Positions 1 through 8,097 of a DNA stretch of 50,305 nucleotides are shown here, in pieces. Location: contig CALGCW010000178.1 in the NCBI GenBank assembly GCA_937884385.1, positions 1 to 50,305 on the forward strand, read 5' to 3'. Below the pieces are notes generated by a model that ran no database searches, was not told the DNA's origin, and saw nothing but the letters and a program-made list of their open reading frames with translations. The translations under genes and the position numbers were made by a program. Source of the DNA: an uncultured Clostridia bacterium. GTDB lineage: Bacteria; Bacillota; Clostridia; Oscillospirales; CAG-272. Within the stretch, counting starts at the first letter, position 1, and every line of letters begins with the position of its first letter.

Positions 1-71
<71 letters not shown>

Positions 72-282
72 TTTGTATTAAAATCACTTCTCATCGAAGT
101 GTTCCAATCTTTCTTCGAGCTTTCTTTCTTAGCTTCTTTTACTTTTGTTTGAGTAGTATTCTCTTTCAGAATTTTACGAGATCTTTTTTCGCACTATACT
201 TTTTTCGCTTTGTACTTCTTCAATCTCTTGTTGTTCAATTTTCAATGACCAATTCGCTGTCCTCTAAATATACAGCTTTCAT

Positions 283-312
283 AGTATATCACAAACTCCC
301 AAGCTTTGTCAA
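283..312 (-). promoter_or_regulatory. Probable rRNA operon promoter (sigma-A)
   Basis: On the minus strand, TTGACA (312-307) and TATACT (288-283) are separated by 18 bp and point toward the 16S gene about 210 nt downstream. An rRNA leader of this length is normal. The leader at 72-282 is AT-rich and I see no gene in it. The stretch 313-413 holds the DUF421 ribosome-binding site (ggag, ending about 10 nt before 414) and poly-A/T tracts that could act as an UP element for the rRNA promoter. Confidence 0.6.
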
Positions 313-413
313 GTACTTTTTTAAAATTTTTAAAAGTTTTTTTAACATTTTTGCAAACACGCATAATTTTTCGAAACATCTTTAATACTAACTAAAAAAT
401 TGGAGAAAAACAT

Positions 414-1091
414 ATGGTCACCATTTTATTCAGAACAATCATCATATACGTTTTACTCATTCTTTCAATGAGGCTATTGGGCAAACGGCAGCTCGGTGAG
501 CTTGAGGTCTCAGAGCTGATCACAACGATACTGATCTCCGAGATCGCCGCTATGCCCATTGCCGATCAAAATATCCCTATTTCCTATGCCTTGATCCCCT
601 TAATAACCATAATGACATTTGAAATAGTCTTCTCTTTTCTGCTATGCAAATTTCCCACTTTAAAAAACACTCTCTCCTCACCGCCAAGCACATTAATATA
701 CAATGGCATCATCAACCAGAAGGAGCTATTAAAAAACAGAATATCAGCAGAAGAGCTAATAAGCGAGCTTCGCCTGAAGAACATCACCGATCCCAAAGAC
801 GTCAAGTATGCAATTCTTGAACAAAACGGAATGCTCAGCGTTATCCCAAAATCAGAAAACCTGCAGCCCACCCTTAAGCAGCTTGGTATAACCGACGATG
901 AGCGCGGCATAGTTCACATAATAATTTCACAAGGAAAATGGAACGAATACAATTTAAAACTATTGAGCAAGGAGAAAACCTTCTTCGAAAGATATCTTCA
1001 AAAGAAATGCACATCCTTGGATAACGTATTTTTACTGACATTGGATGACAACTCCGGTATTAACCTTATATTAAAGGAGAAACAGATATGA
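414..1091 (+). CDS. DUF421 family membrane protein (YetF-like)
   Basis: This 225-residue protein matches the DUF421/YetF family known from Bacillus and Clostridia. Three hydrophobic segments lie in the first 85 or so residues. The family signature LLGKRQLGELEVSELITT is at residues 22-39. A soluble cytoplasmic alpha/beta domain follows, containing NGIINQKELLKNRIS and the ILEQNGMLSVIPK core typical of the family. The molecular role is not settled; these proteins are often linked to sporulating Firmicutes and the cell envelope. The ATG is preceded by a ggag site. Its stop overlaps the start of the next gene (ATGA), so the two are probably translationally coupled. Confidence 0.88.
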   Translation: MVTILFRTIIIYVLLILSMRLLGKRQLGELEVSELITTILISEIAAMPIADQNIPISYALIPLITIMTFEIVFSFLLCKFPTLKNTLSSPPSTLIYNGIINQKELLKNRISAEELISELRLKNITDPKDVKYAILEQNGMLSVIPKSENLQPTLKQLGITDDERGIVHIIISQGKWNEYNLKLLSKEKTFFERYLQKKCTSLDNVFLLTLDDNSGINLILKEKQI

Positions 1092-1456
1092 AAGGACTCA
1101 TTGTCAGCACTTCTCTTTTCTTGATCCTTATCATTGGAATAATCGCAAACAGCATATACGCCAATTCCGTTCATAACGATATGCACGAAATGGTTTCTAA
1201 CATCTCACACACCCCCTGTAAGGAAAACGCTAAGATCATAGAAGAAATAAAAAAATACTGGGAGCACAACAAATCCATTCTCAGCATTTCCGTGAGCTTC
1301 GACTATATTGACGATCTAACAAACAAGCTTGACGCAGTTCAACAAGCCAATCATTCACTTGATAAAACACAGCTTGCCATCAATATCGAGCTGTTGCAAA
1401 ACTCGATCGACGCGATAATCAGATTAGAAAACATCAAAATAGAAAACATTTTATAA
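1088..1456 (+). CDS. DUF4363 family protein, single-pass membrane protein
   Basis: This is a 122-residue protein with an N-terminal hydrophobic helix (residues 4-24) and a helical extracytoplasmic part that includes IKKYWEHNKSILSISVSFDYID. That stretch is typical of DUF4363 proteins, which commonly follow DUF421 genes in Clostridia. It overlaps the DUF421 stop codon by 4 nt, so the pair probably forms a two-gene unit and possibly a membrane complex. No catalytic motif is visible and the biochemical role is unknown. A strong hairpin terminator follows within 10 nt. Confidence 0.82.
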   Translation: MKGLIVSTSLFLILIIGIIANSIYANSVHNDMHEMVSNISHTPCKENAKIIEEIKKYWEHNKSILSISVSFDYIDDLTNKLDAVQQANHSLDKTQLAINIELLQNSIDAIIRLENIKIENIL

Positions 1457-1461
1457 AGCAA

Positions 1462-1487
1462 AGCAGATGCGTTAATTCACATCTGCT
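1462..1487 (+). terminator. Rho-independent terminator after the DUF421-DUF4363 pair
   Basis: The arms AGCAGATG and CATCTGCT enclose a 10-nt loop and are followed by TTTTCTCTTTTTT on the plus strand. The hairpin overlaps the stop codon of the convergent ytvI gene, so the two transcription units run into each other here. Confidence 0.75.
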
Positions 1488-2578
1488 TTTTCTCTTTTTT
1501 GCTCCTCATCCTCGACTTGCGAAAAAACGATCACAAGAGCAAGCGGCAAAAACAAGACGCCGAGTATCCCAAACAGCTTAAATCCTACGTATATCGCAAT
1601 CAACGTAAGCAAAGGATGAACGCCGAGACTCTTCCCAACTATCTTAGGCTCGATCACCTGCCTCACGACCGTCGTAACGACAAACAAGATCAAAATCCCT
1701 ATTCCCAAAAAGTAATTCTTCATAAAAAGGAGAATAATTCCCCACGGCGCAAGTATCGCTCCCGTTCCGAGAACAGGCAAAAAATCAACAATGGCAATGA
1801 GCACCGCTAAAACGAACGAATAGTCCAATCCAAGTATCAAAAACCCGACAAACAGCTCTGCAAAGGTGATCAAAAATATGATCAGATATGCTTTGACATA
1901 CTTTTTAAACCCATACTTTGCTTTGTCCTTCATATTGATCGCATATGAATATATGCCACTCGGAACAAGCCTCTTAAGCTTTGAGTGTATAGCTTCAAGA
2001 TCCAACGTAAAGTAAAAGCACGCTACTACGGTAATAAGGCTTACGAATAAAACATTCGGCAGCGTAGTCACAACACCCGCCGCAAGATCAGGCACTGCTG
2101 AACCGAGCTTTGCGAGCAGATCATCCCAAATGCTTGTCAAAAACACGTCCACCTTCTCTACGATACTGTCAAAAAGACCCGTGTTTTCAAGATTACTTAT
2201 TATAGGAAGCTTTTGAGTGATATTGCTTAGATAATCAAACAAACCCTCGAAGTATCTTGCAATTTCATCCGCATTTTCAGTTAGATATGATAATAGCCTT
2301 TGCACCTCAAAAAGAAGTCTGTTGATCACCAAAAAAGCAAGAGTCATTATCAACACGAGCAAAATGCTCAACATAACAAAAGCGCATATCCTTCTTGGCA
2401 GCTTTATCCTATCGCTCAACTCGCAAGCAAGGGGATAAATAAGACAGGCGATTCCCCACGAGATAAGAAACGGAACAGTATATGCGAAAAAATACTTAAA
2501 AAACAAAATAAGCAACACCGCAAGCACACACCAACAAAAAAGCTTTGCAGCCAGGTCCTTGTAATTTATCTTTATCAT
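1472..2578 (-). CDS. ytvI: Sporulation integral membrane protein YtvI (AI-2E/PerM-like permease family)
   Basis: This is a multi-pass membrane protein of about 368 residues in the AI-2E transporter (PerM) superfamily. Two pairs of hydrophobic helices sit at the N-terminus, a helical amphipathic middle follows, and a C-terminal block of helices contains the family signature around GLDYSFVLAVLIAIVDFLP and VRQVIEPKIVGKSLGVHPL. Those motifs and its place beside spoVA genes fit YtvI, a conserved protein of spore-formers of uncertain transport role. I chose the ATG at 2578 because GGAGGG lies just upstream; an in-frame ATG at 2590 precedes that site. It is divergent from spoVAD across about 120 bp. 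Confidence 0.85.
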   Translation of the reverse strand: MIKINYKDLAAKLFCWCVLAVLLILFFKYFFAYTVPFLISWGIACLIYPLACELSDRIKLPRRICAFVMLSILLVLIMTLAFLVINRLLFEVQRLLSYLTENADEIARYFEGLFDYLSNITQKLPIISNLENTGLFDSIVEKVDVFLTSIWDDLLAKLGSAVPDLAAGVVTTLPNVLFVSLITVVACFYFTLDLEAIHSKLKRLVPSGIYSYAINMKDKAKYGFKKYVKAYLIIFLITFAELFVGFLILGLDYSFVLAVLIAIVDFLPVLGTGAILAPWGIILLFMKNYFLGIGILILFVVTTVVRQVIEPKIVGKSLGVHPLLTLIAIYVGFKLFGILGVLFLPLALVIVFSQVEDEEQKREKADVN

Positions 2579-2697
2579 TTTTCCCTCCACCGATTTTACT
2601 TTATTATATACATTTTTGCCTTTTATTTTTCAGCAGCATGAATATTTTCTTGTTTGCGTCAAAAAATATAAATAAATTAACAGTTGAGGGAGTTTTT

Positions 2698-3702
2698 ATG
2701 AATAACAGAATACTAAAGCTTGATGCAAGACTGATCTCCGCAGCCTCCGTAGTAGGCCACAAGGAACACGAAGGACCTCTCGGCTCTTGCTTCGACATAT
2801 ACGATAATACGGACAGATTCAAACAAAAGACCTGGGAAAAAGCAGAGAGCGAGATGCAGAGATTGGCACTAAAAACAGCTCTCGGTAAGCTTTCCCTTTC
2901 TGATTCTGACATAGACGCATTATTTGCCGGGGATCTGCTCAATCAGTGCGTAAGCTCTGCTTACGGCTTGATAGATTTCGATATTCCCTATTTCGGCCTG
3001 TACGGTGCCTGCTCAACCGCGGTAGAGGGACTTATTCTTTCTTCTCTTTTGGTATCAAGCGGATATCTCAATAAATGTGCCGTTGTTTCTTCATCTCATT
3101 TCTGCTCGGCAGAACAGCAATACCGTACTCCGCTTGAGTACGGCGGTCAAAGATCTCCCACAGCACAATGGACCGTCACGGGCGCAGGCGCATTTATCGT
3201 GGATAAGCAAGCAAACAACGCGTCCTCCGTAAAGATAACAGAGGCTCTTCCGGGCATAGTCATCGACAAAGGGGTGAACGATGCCTCGAATATGGGCGCA
3301 GCAATGGCACCCGCCGCTATAGATACACTATTACGGTATTTCAAAGCGACCACTACCACAGCGTGTGATTACGACGCAATATTCACGGGGGACCTCGGAT
3401 TTGAGGGCAGCTCGATTCTGAAGGAATTTATGAGCGCCGAGGGTTATCCTATAGATAGCAACCACTACGATTGCGGAAACCTGATATTCGACCGTGAATA
3501 CCAGGATGTCCACTCGGGCGGCTCGGGTTGCGGCTGCTCCGCCACCGTGGCAGCATCCTTTATTATCCCAAAATTGAGATCGGGCGAGCTGAAAAATGTA
3601 CTGCTCATAGGCACGGGCGCAATGATGAGTCCCTCAAGCCTGAAGCAGGGGCGTTCCATTCCCGCCATCGCTCATCTTATCAAATTCGAGTCCAATAATT
3701 GA
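2698..3702 (+). CDS. spoVAD: Stage V sporulation protein AD
   Basis: This 334-residue protein has the thiolase-like fold of SpoVAD, the dipicolinic-acid-binding component of the SpoVA channel that loads the spore core with Ca-DPA. Recognisable stretches are SASVVGHKEHEGPLGSCFD near the start, YGACSTAVEG (thiolase-type Cys region), and a C-terminal HSGGSGCGCSA followed by GTGAMMSPSS. The ATG at 2698 is chosen because a GAGGGAG site lies just upstream; the open frame extends further 5' but without homology. The stop (TGA, 3700-3702) abuts the ribosome-binding site of spoVAE. By analogy it should be expressed in the forespore; a TGAATA near 2639 could be a sigma-G -35 element, but I could not fix the -10. 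Confidence 0.95.
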   Translation: MNNRILKLDARLISAASVVGHKEHEGPLGSCFDIYDNTDRFKQKTWEKAESEMQRLALKTALGKLSLSDSDIDALFAGDLLNQCVSSAYGLIDFDIPYFGLYGACSTAVEGLILSSLLVSSGYLNKCAVVSSSHFCSAEQQYRTPLEYGGQRSPTAQWTVTGAGAFIVDKQANNASSVKITEALPGIVIDKGVNDASNMGAAMAPAAIDTLLRYFKATTTTACDYDAIFTGDLGFEGSSILKEFMSAEGYPIDSNHYDCGNLIFDREYQDVHSGGSGCGCSATVAASFIIPKLRSGELKNVLLIGTGAMMSPSSLKQGRSIPAIAHLIKFESNN

Positions 3703-3710
3703 GGTGTTAT

Positions 3711-4076
3711 ATGGATATATTAAAGTATATATGGTCATTTATCTTTGGCGGACTTCTCTGCCTTATAGCTCAGATCCTTATCGACAAAACAAAGCTGACA
3801 CCTGCTCGGATTCTCGTTTCATACGTGGTCGCAGGCGTAATACTCGGAGCGATCGGCTTTTACGGTCCCTTCGCTGAATTTGCAGGCTCGGGCGCAACGG
3901 TTCCCTTGACCGGCTTTGGAGCAAATATTGCTAAAGGCGTAAAGGAAGCGATAGATACCGACGGCGCCATAGGCATCCTCACCGGCGGTATGAAGGCGGC
4001 AGCGGGCGGTACGACCGCCGCACTCTGCTTCGGATATATCGCCGCCATTTTCGCTAAAGGTAAGGGGCAGAAATAG
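3711..4076 (+). CDS. spoVAE: Stage V sporulation protein AE (SpoVAE/SpoVAEb type)
   Basis: This 121-residue hydrophobic protein has the SpoVAE pattern: an N-terminal helix with GGLLCLIAQILIDKTKLTPA, a second helix around VSYVVAGVILGAIGFY, and a glycine-rich region PLTGFGANIAKGVKEAI followed by GGMKAAAGGTTAA. SpoVAE is a membrane subunit of the Ca-DPA transport channel of the developing spore. The ATG at 3711 sits 5 nt after GAGGTG (3701-3706), which overlaps the spoVAD stop, so the two genes are co-translated. An in-frame TTG at 3699 lacks its own binding site. The usual partner spoVAC is not next to this pair. Confidence 0.93.
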   Translation: MDILKYIWSFIFGGLLCLIAQILIDKTKLTPARILVSYVVAGVILGAIGFYGPFAEFAGSGATVPLTGFGANIAKGVKEAIDTDGAIGILTGGMKAAAGGTTAALCFGYIAAIFAKGKGQK

Positions 4077-4132
4077 GTTTCTGACATTCTCATTCCACAA
4101 TGAATCACCTCACTTTATCGGGAGGAAAAGAA

Positions 4133-4163
4133 AAGAGCGTCTATCTTTACGATAGACGCTCTT
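4133..4163 (-). terminator. Terminator of the prepilin-SGNH gene; twin of the hairpin at 11115
   Basis: This is a 13-bp perfect stem (AAGAGCGTCTATC and its complement) with a 5-nt loop. On the minus strand it is followed by TTTCTTTTCC, and it lies about 38 nt after the stop codon at 4201. A close copy, including the flanking AGAACG-CAAGAGCG context, occurs at 11115-11144 after another minus-strand gene. Confidence 0.75.
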
Positions 4164-4200
4164 GGCGTTCTGATATTAAGTGTATTCTATTATTATCATA

Positions 4201-5616
4201 TTAGGTTAGAGGAACGGAAATATTAAAGTAATCATACAAGTCCTTAGATTCTGTTTCACCCTCAAAAACAAACTCCGAGTCGTCAGTCTTCTTAATTACA
4301 AATCCGTACCAACCATCCTCTAAAATTTCACAGTTTTCTTGTTTTGTCCATCCGGCATCAGGAAAATAACCTTTATTATTTGTCGAAATCTCATTGTCAG
4401 TTAATGCTAAAGCCCAATCGTAGTTAGCGTTATCCTTGATAGAAACAGTAGTTCCCTTTGTCAAATATAGATTGATTTCAGAAGATGCTCTATTTTTACC
4501 ATTAAAACCTGCTGCAAATACATTGCCGTACTTTAAAGAAACTGATAGCGTTTCTGTATTAGAACTGTCGCCACTATCATCGTCATCGCCTGCGTAGTTG
4601 TTGGGAATTTTTGCAAGACATTCATAAATGAGATCCGCAATTATGTCATGACCTGCGGCATTTGGATGTAATCCATCGGGATAATAATTTTTATCCTTGG
4701 GATCAAGAGTACATTCGGTAAACAAGTCTATAACTGGTAGTGAATATTTTCCACAAACAGCTTTAATTGCGTCAACATAATCACCAAGTGTAGCACCCAC
4801 ACCGTTAGGTTTATCATCAGAAGCAAACTGTGTACCTAAAATCTTACTCGTACCAAATCCGTATCTATGCAAAGGCGTAACGAAAACTAACTGGCTATTG
4901 GGATAAGCATTCCGAATACCATTAACAACTACATCCAATGCACCATAAAAAGAAGTATCAGATGTGTCATTTATAGATCCGAGGGGAGTTTCGTGTCCAT
5001 AGTCATTCGTGCCCATAAAGATAACGATAAGATCTGCATTAGGAATAGTATGCCAACGATTTATAAGGGGAGTATTGCTTATGCCGTAGTCAGACTCTGC
5101 ACTGATGCAAGAACCAGCAATACCCATGTGAGTAATAGAACTAAACTCATTCAAATCATTTAGATACTGATGGTATGATTTCGTAGTTCCAACACCATAA
5201 GTGATACTATCACCAACGAAAACAACGTTCGAATCCTTCCAAGGGAACTCCTTGGGTATCCAAGAGTCAAGACCAACAGTAACCTCATTGTTTTCAACAA
5301 GCCAGTAAGCAGTACCATCGTTTAAGGTATACTTATAACACTCTTTACCGTTTACTGTTCCCTCTTCAATCATGCCTTCAAGACCAAGCTCCTTAAGCAG
5401 CTCATTGGATAGTTCCGTCGGAGGAACAAGGTATTGTCCTGCGATGTAGTAATCTCGAATCTGTGTAAGCTCTTGCTGAGCTACAGAGTCATTTGCCCTA
5501 TTGATAAAGGATGTATAGCTCACAACTGTAACTGTTGCGAGAATGCTAAGTATAGCTATTACAACCAACAACTCTACAAGAGTAAAGCCCCGTTTTTTAG
5601 ACGTAGATTTTTTCAT
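4201..5616 (-). CDS. Type IV prepilin-like N-terminus fused to SGNH/GDSL hydrolase
   Basis: This 471-residue protein opens with a class III signal: basic MKKSTSKKR, then GFTLVELLVVIAIL with the conserved Gly-Phe cleavage site and Glu5. A pilin-like helix runs to about residue 50 and a short pilin-type globular part to about 115. From about 130 it is an SGNH hydrolase: block I VVFVGDSITYGVG, block II Gly in GIAGSCIS, block III FMGTNDYG, and block V DGLHPNAAGH near residue 313 with the catalytic Asp and His. An Asp-rich linker (about 343-353) leads to a C-terminal beta-rich domain of about 110 residues. The SGNH family covers esterases, lipases and carbohydrate O-deacetylases. The fusion suggests an esterase displayed on a pilus or inserted in the membrane. 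Substrate unknown. No pilus assembly genes lie in the window. Confidence 0.9.
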   Translation of the reverse strand: MKKSTSKKRGFTLVELLVVIAILSILATVTVVSYTSFINRANDSVAQQELTQIRDYYIAGQYLVPPTELSNELLKELGLEGMIEEGTVNGKECYKYTLNDGTAYWLVENNEVTVGLDSWIPKEFPWKDSNVVFVGDSITYGVGTTKSYHQYLNDLNEFSSITHMGIAGSCISAESDYGISNTPLINRWHTIPNADLIVIFMGTNDYGHETPLGSINDTSDTSFYGALDVVVNGIRNAYPNSQLVFVTPLHRYGFGTSKILGTQFASDDKPNGVGATLGDYVDAIKAVCGKYSLPVIDLFTECTLDPKDKNYYPDGLHPNAAGHDIIADLIYECLAKIPNNYAGDDDDSGDSSNTETLSVSLKYGNVFAAGFNGKNRASSEINLYLTKGTTVSIKDNANYDWALALTDNEISTNNKGYFPDAGWTKQENCEILEDGWYGFVIKKTDDSEFVFEGETESKDLYDYFNISVPLT

Positions 5617-5686
5617 AATATAACACTTTCGCGTTTAAACCCGTCGGGAAATTACGCGGATATTATACCATATTATGAAAATATTG

Positions 5687-6019
5687 TCAAGTATTTGATA
5701 TCTTTTGAGCAATTTGAGCAACGAAACAAGCAAATTCAGCTTTCATACGCTCCTGCTTCAGCCTTTCCTCTCTTGCTTTCAGTTCCTCGTTTTCTTGCTC
5801 AGTTATAGGAAAAGGCGCTTTAGGATATTCGTTAGGTCTTGGTCCCTTTTTCAAGAACAGATTGCCCACGGTGGATTCAAGTGCTTTCAGATGATACACA
5901 CCCTGCATCCACATCATTTCGTTTTCGCGCCTTGTCCTGAGCTCGTGTGCCTTGCGATAAAATTCAACAAGCCTTACGTCCTTGTACCAAAATTCCTCAT
6001 AGGTCATTCCGATACTCAT
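5687..6019 (-). CDS. Small hypothetical protein resembling a phage tail-region protein
   Basis: This is a charged 110-residue protein. Its N-terminal pattern MTYEEFWYKDVRLVEFYRKA and the following HELRTRRENEMMWMQGVYH resemble short proteins often found near tail genes of Firmicute siphophages; that is a memory-based resemblance. The C-terminal half is a predicted coiled coil rich in Glu, Lys and Arg. No other phage gene is nearby, so this may be a prophage relic or a domesticated gene. Its ATG overlaps the stop of a short upstream reading frame (ATGA), which suggests it was once part of a longer operon. Confidence 0.6.
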   Translation of the reverse strand: MSIGMTYEEFWYKDVRLVEFYRKAHELRTRRENEMMWMQGVYHLKALESTVGNLFLKKGPRPNEYPKAPFPITEQENEELKAREERLKQERMKAEFACFVAQIAQKISNT

Positions 6020-6114
6020 ATAGTACGGGCAGGATTGATAATTTCCTTCTTCACCGTGAACCGATAAAGAGCACGCGCGTCGCAGATAGCGTCGTAGAAG
6101 TATCTGCCAAACAA
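6016..6114 (-). pseudogene. Possible 5'-truncated gene fragment upstream of the phage-like gene
   Basis: About 33 codons in frame, reading FGRYFYDAICDARALYRFTV and ending in TGA, which overlaps the ATG of the gene at 6019. Composition looks coding, but the frame runs back into the terminator hairpin at 6117-6141. There is no ribosome-binding site and no ATG, only TTG codons at 6114 and 6117. The simplest reading is the tail end of a lost gene, cut next to the MATE gene terminator. Not recognised. Confidence 0.35.
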
Positions 6115-6116
6115 CA

Positions 6117-6141
6117 AAACGGCTCGAAAATCGAGCCGTTT
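6117..6141 (-). terminator. Terminator of the MATE exporter gene
   Basis: A 10-bp stem AACGGCTCGA with its complement, 3-nt loop, followed by TTTTGTTGTTT on the minus strand, starting a few nt after the MATE stop codon. Confidence 0.75.
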
Positions 6142-6146
6142 CCTCA

Positions 6147-7517
6147 TTATTTCAATTCATTCAAAAGCATCTTTTTCTCTTTTCTATAGCAGAAGTAGAA
6201 AGTCACAAGCAAGGTCAGCGCGGTAAGAAGCCACGAGATCGGGAACGCAAGATACAAAACCCTTACGTCGGCAAACCTCGCAAATACAGTATAAACCCAC
6301 ACGATCCTCAAAACGCAGGAGCCGAGGAACGTAATCACCAAAGCGCGGAACGAATATCCAAGAGACCTTAGCAGTCCCGAACCAACATCCATAAGTCCGC
6401 AGAAGCAATAAGGAAGTCCAATTATCATCAAGCGATACTTCGCATAATGAAGCACCTCGGGGTCGGAGTTAAAAATGCTGACAAGAGGATCGGAAAATAC
6501 ATAAACGAAGGTTCCAAGCAGCAAGCCTATCACAGCAACGGAACCGATACCGGAAAAGCATACCTTTTTAACTCTGTCAAATTTTCGCGCGCCAAAATTC
6601 TGTGAGCAAAACGTCATACAGGTATGATAGAACGAGTTGAGAATATTATAAATATATCCGTCAACGTTCATAGCAGCCACGTTTGCGTTTACTATTACAG
6701 GGCCAAGAGAATTGTATCCTGTCTGAAGGATCATATTGGACACAGAGAAAAGCGATCCCTGAACACCCGCGGGCAAGCCGACCTTTAAAAGGTCCACAAG
6801 CACCCTGCCGTCGATCTTCAGCTTTGTGAACACAAGCCTGCACTCATCGGTAAGCTTCGTCATATGTAAAATGACCAAAGCAGCAGAAATAAACTGCGAA
6901 GCTATGGTAGCGATTGCAACGCCCTCAACGCCCATTCCAAAGCAAAGAACGAAAATAAGGTTAAGAACGATGTTGATGATACCGCCAACCATTGAGAAAA
7001 GCAAGGGACGAACCGTATCACCCCTTGAGCGCAACACACCGGCAAAGAAGTTATACACTATATTTCCTATTGAGCCGCAGAAATATATCTTAACGTAAAG
7101 ACTTGCTCCGTCAATAAATTCATCTGGCGTGTTCATCAGATGCAGAAGCGGCACTGCGATGACATTACCAATTACCGTCACCGCCACGCCAAGCATCACA
7201 GAAAGACAGAACGCGGTGTGCACGATCTTGTTGGATCTTTCCCTGTCGCCCGCGCCAATGCTTTGAGCAAGGATTACCGCAACTCCAGCGCCAAGTCCTA
7301 TAAATATTCCAAGTATCATATGTATGAGCGAACCTGTGCAGCCAACCGCGCCAAGCGCATTTTTGTCCTCACAGAAATTACCCACCACGAACATATCCGC
7401 CGAGTTGTAAAACAACTGCAACACGTTCGTAAGCATAATGGGCAAAGCATATTTTAACATGTTGGGCAAAATGGGCCCATCAATTATTCTTATATTCTTT
7501 TTTGAAAAAAACGACAT
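6147..7517 (-). CDS. MATE family efflux transporter
   Basis: This 456-residue protein has about 12 hydrophobic segments in two homologous halves, the MATE layout. Family landmarks include LPIMLTNVLQLFYNSADMFVVG in helix 1 and GLGAGVAVILAQSIGAGD after helix 2. The equivalent in the second half is VNANVAAMNVDGYI with SQNFGARKFDRVKK. Such proteins exchange Na+ or H+ for cationic drugs or metabolites across the plasma membrane; the substrate cannot be told from sequence. Length is normal for the family. It stands alone as a transcription unit, with a terminator directly after the stop. Confidence 0.93.
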   Translation of the reverse strand: MSFFSKKNIRIIDGPILPNMLKYALPIMLTNVLQLFYNSADMFVVGNFCEDKNALGAVGCTGSLIHMILGIFIGLGAGVAVILAQSIGAGDRERSNKIVHTAFCLSVMLGVAVTVIGNVIAVPLLHLMNTPDEFIDGASLYVKIYFCGSIGNIVYNFFAGVLRSRGDTVRPLLFSMVGGIINIVLNLIFVLCFGMGVEGVAIATIASQFISAALVILHMTKLTDECRLVFTKLKIDGRVLVDLLKVGLPAGVQGSLFSVSNMILQTGYNSLGPVIVNANVAAMNVDGYIYNILNSFYHTCMTFCSQNFGARKFDRVKKVCFSGIGSVAVIGLLLGTFVYVFSDPLVSIFNSDPEVLHYAKYRLMIIGLPYCFCGLMDVGSGLLRSLGYSFRALVITFLGSCVLRIVWVYTVFARFADVRVLYLAFPISWLLTALTLLVTFYFCYRKEKKMLLNELK

Positions 7518-7600
7518 TTAACCATCTCCTTGATCAACCTTAACGATTATAGCACAAAGAGCCGTCTTTTTCAACCGTTTTTTTCAAAATTTCACAAAAA

Positions 7601-7624
7601 AGCAAGGGGCAAAAGCCCCTTGCT
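7601..7624 (-). terminator. Terminator after the zinc-ribbon gene
   Basis: A 10-bp GC-rich stem (AGCAAGGGGC with its complement) closed by AAAA, followed by TTTTTTGTG on the minus strand. The plus strand also has a short T-run, so it may work in both directions. Confidence 0.75.
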
Positions 7625-7671
7625 TTTCGAAAACTATTTAGCAATTAAAATATATATTAAAAATATGTAAA

Positions 7672-7989
7672 TCAACCTCTAGCCTGTCTTCTCTTTTCGA
7701 AGCACGCACTGCAATAAACAGGTCTGTCTTCGGAAGGCTGGAACGTCACCTTAGCTTCAGCTCCGCATTCAGCGCAAGTAACTGTGAAATACTCACGGGG
7801 TTCCTTCTGCGCGTTCTTCTTTGCGTCGCGGCAAGGCTTGCAAGCCTTGGGCTTGTTCAAAAAGCCCTTTTCTTTGTAGAATTCCTGCTCGCCTGCAGTA
7901 AATACGAATTCTTTTCCGCATACCTTGCAAACAAGTGTCTCGTCCTGAAATTCAGCAACCTCTACAACTTTTTCTTCGTTCTCGTACAT
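7672..7989 (-). CDS. Zinc-ribbon protein with two CxxC pairs (CxxC-x17-CxxC type)
   Basis: This 105-residue basic protein has two metal-binding modules. The first is CKVCGKEF with a second pair in KACKPCRDAKK (residues about 18-55). The second is VTCAECGAEAKVTF followed by PVYCSACFEKRR (about 70-102), matching the CxxC-x17-CxxC domain common in small Firmicute and environmental bacterial proteins. A role in nucleic-acid or protein binding is usual for such ribbons, but no function is known. The ATG at 7989 is preceded by GTGAGGA; the frame remains open upstream to 8055 without a binding site. It lies about 110 nt downstream of the sigma factor gene and may be co-transcribed with it. Confidence 0.8.
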   Translation of the reverse strand: MYENEEKVVEVAEFQDETLVCKVCGKEFVFTAGEQEFYKEKGFLNKPKACKPCRDAKKNAQKEPREYFTVTCAECGAEAKVTFQPSEDRPVYCSACFEKRRQARG

Positions 7990-8097
7990 TGGTTTTGTCC
8001 TCACTTTGATTGGATTTTTATTGCCCCCGACGGATTTTGACCGCCATCTCCACACGGCGCTTTTATTAAGCTAAAGGGGTATATCGATCTGCTATGA

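Noticed and set aside
2639..2672. Sigma-G promoter before spoVAD (TGAATA as -35)
   Set aside because: No convincing CATA-type -10 at the right spacing could be fixed, so it is mentioned only in the gene entry.
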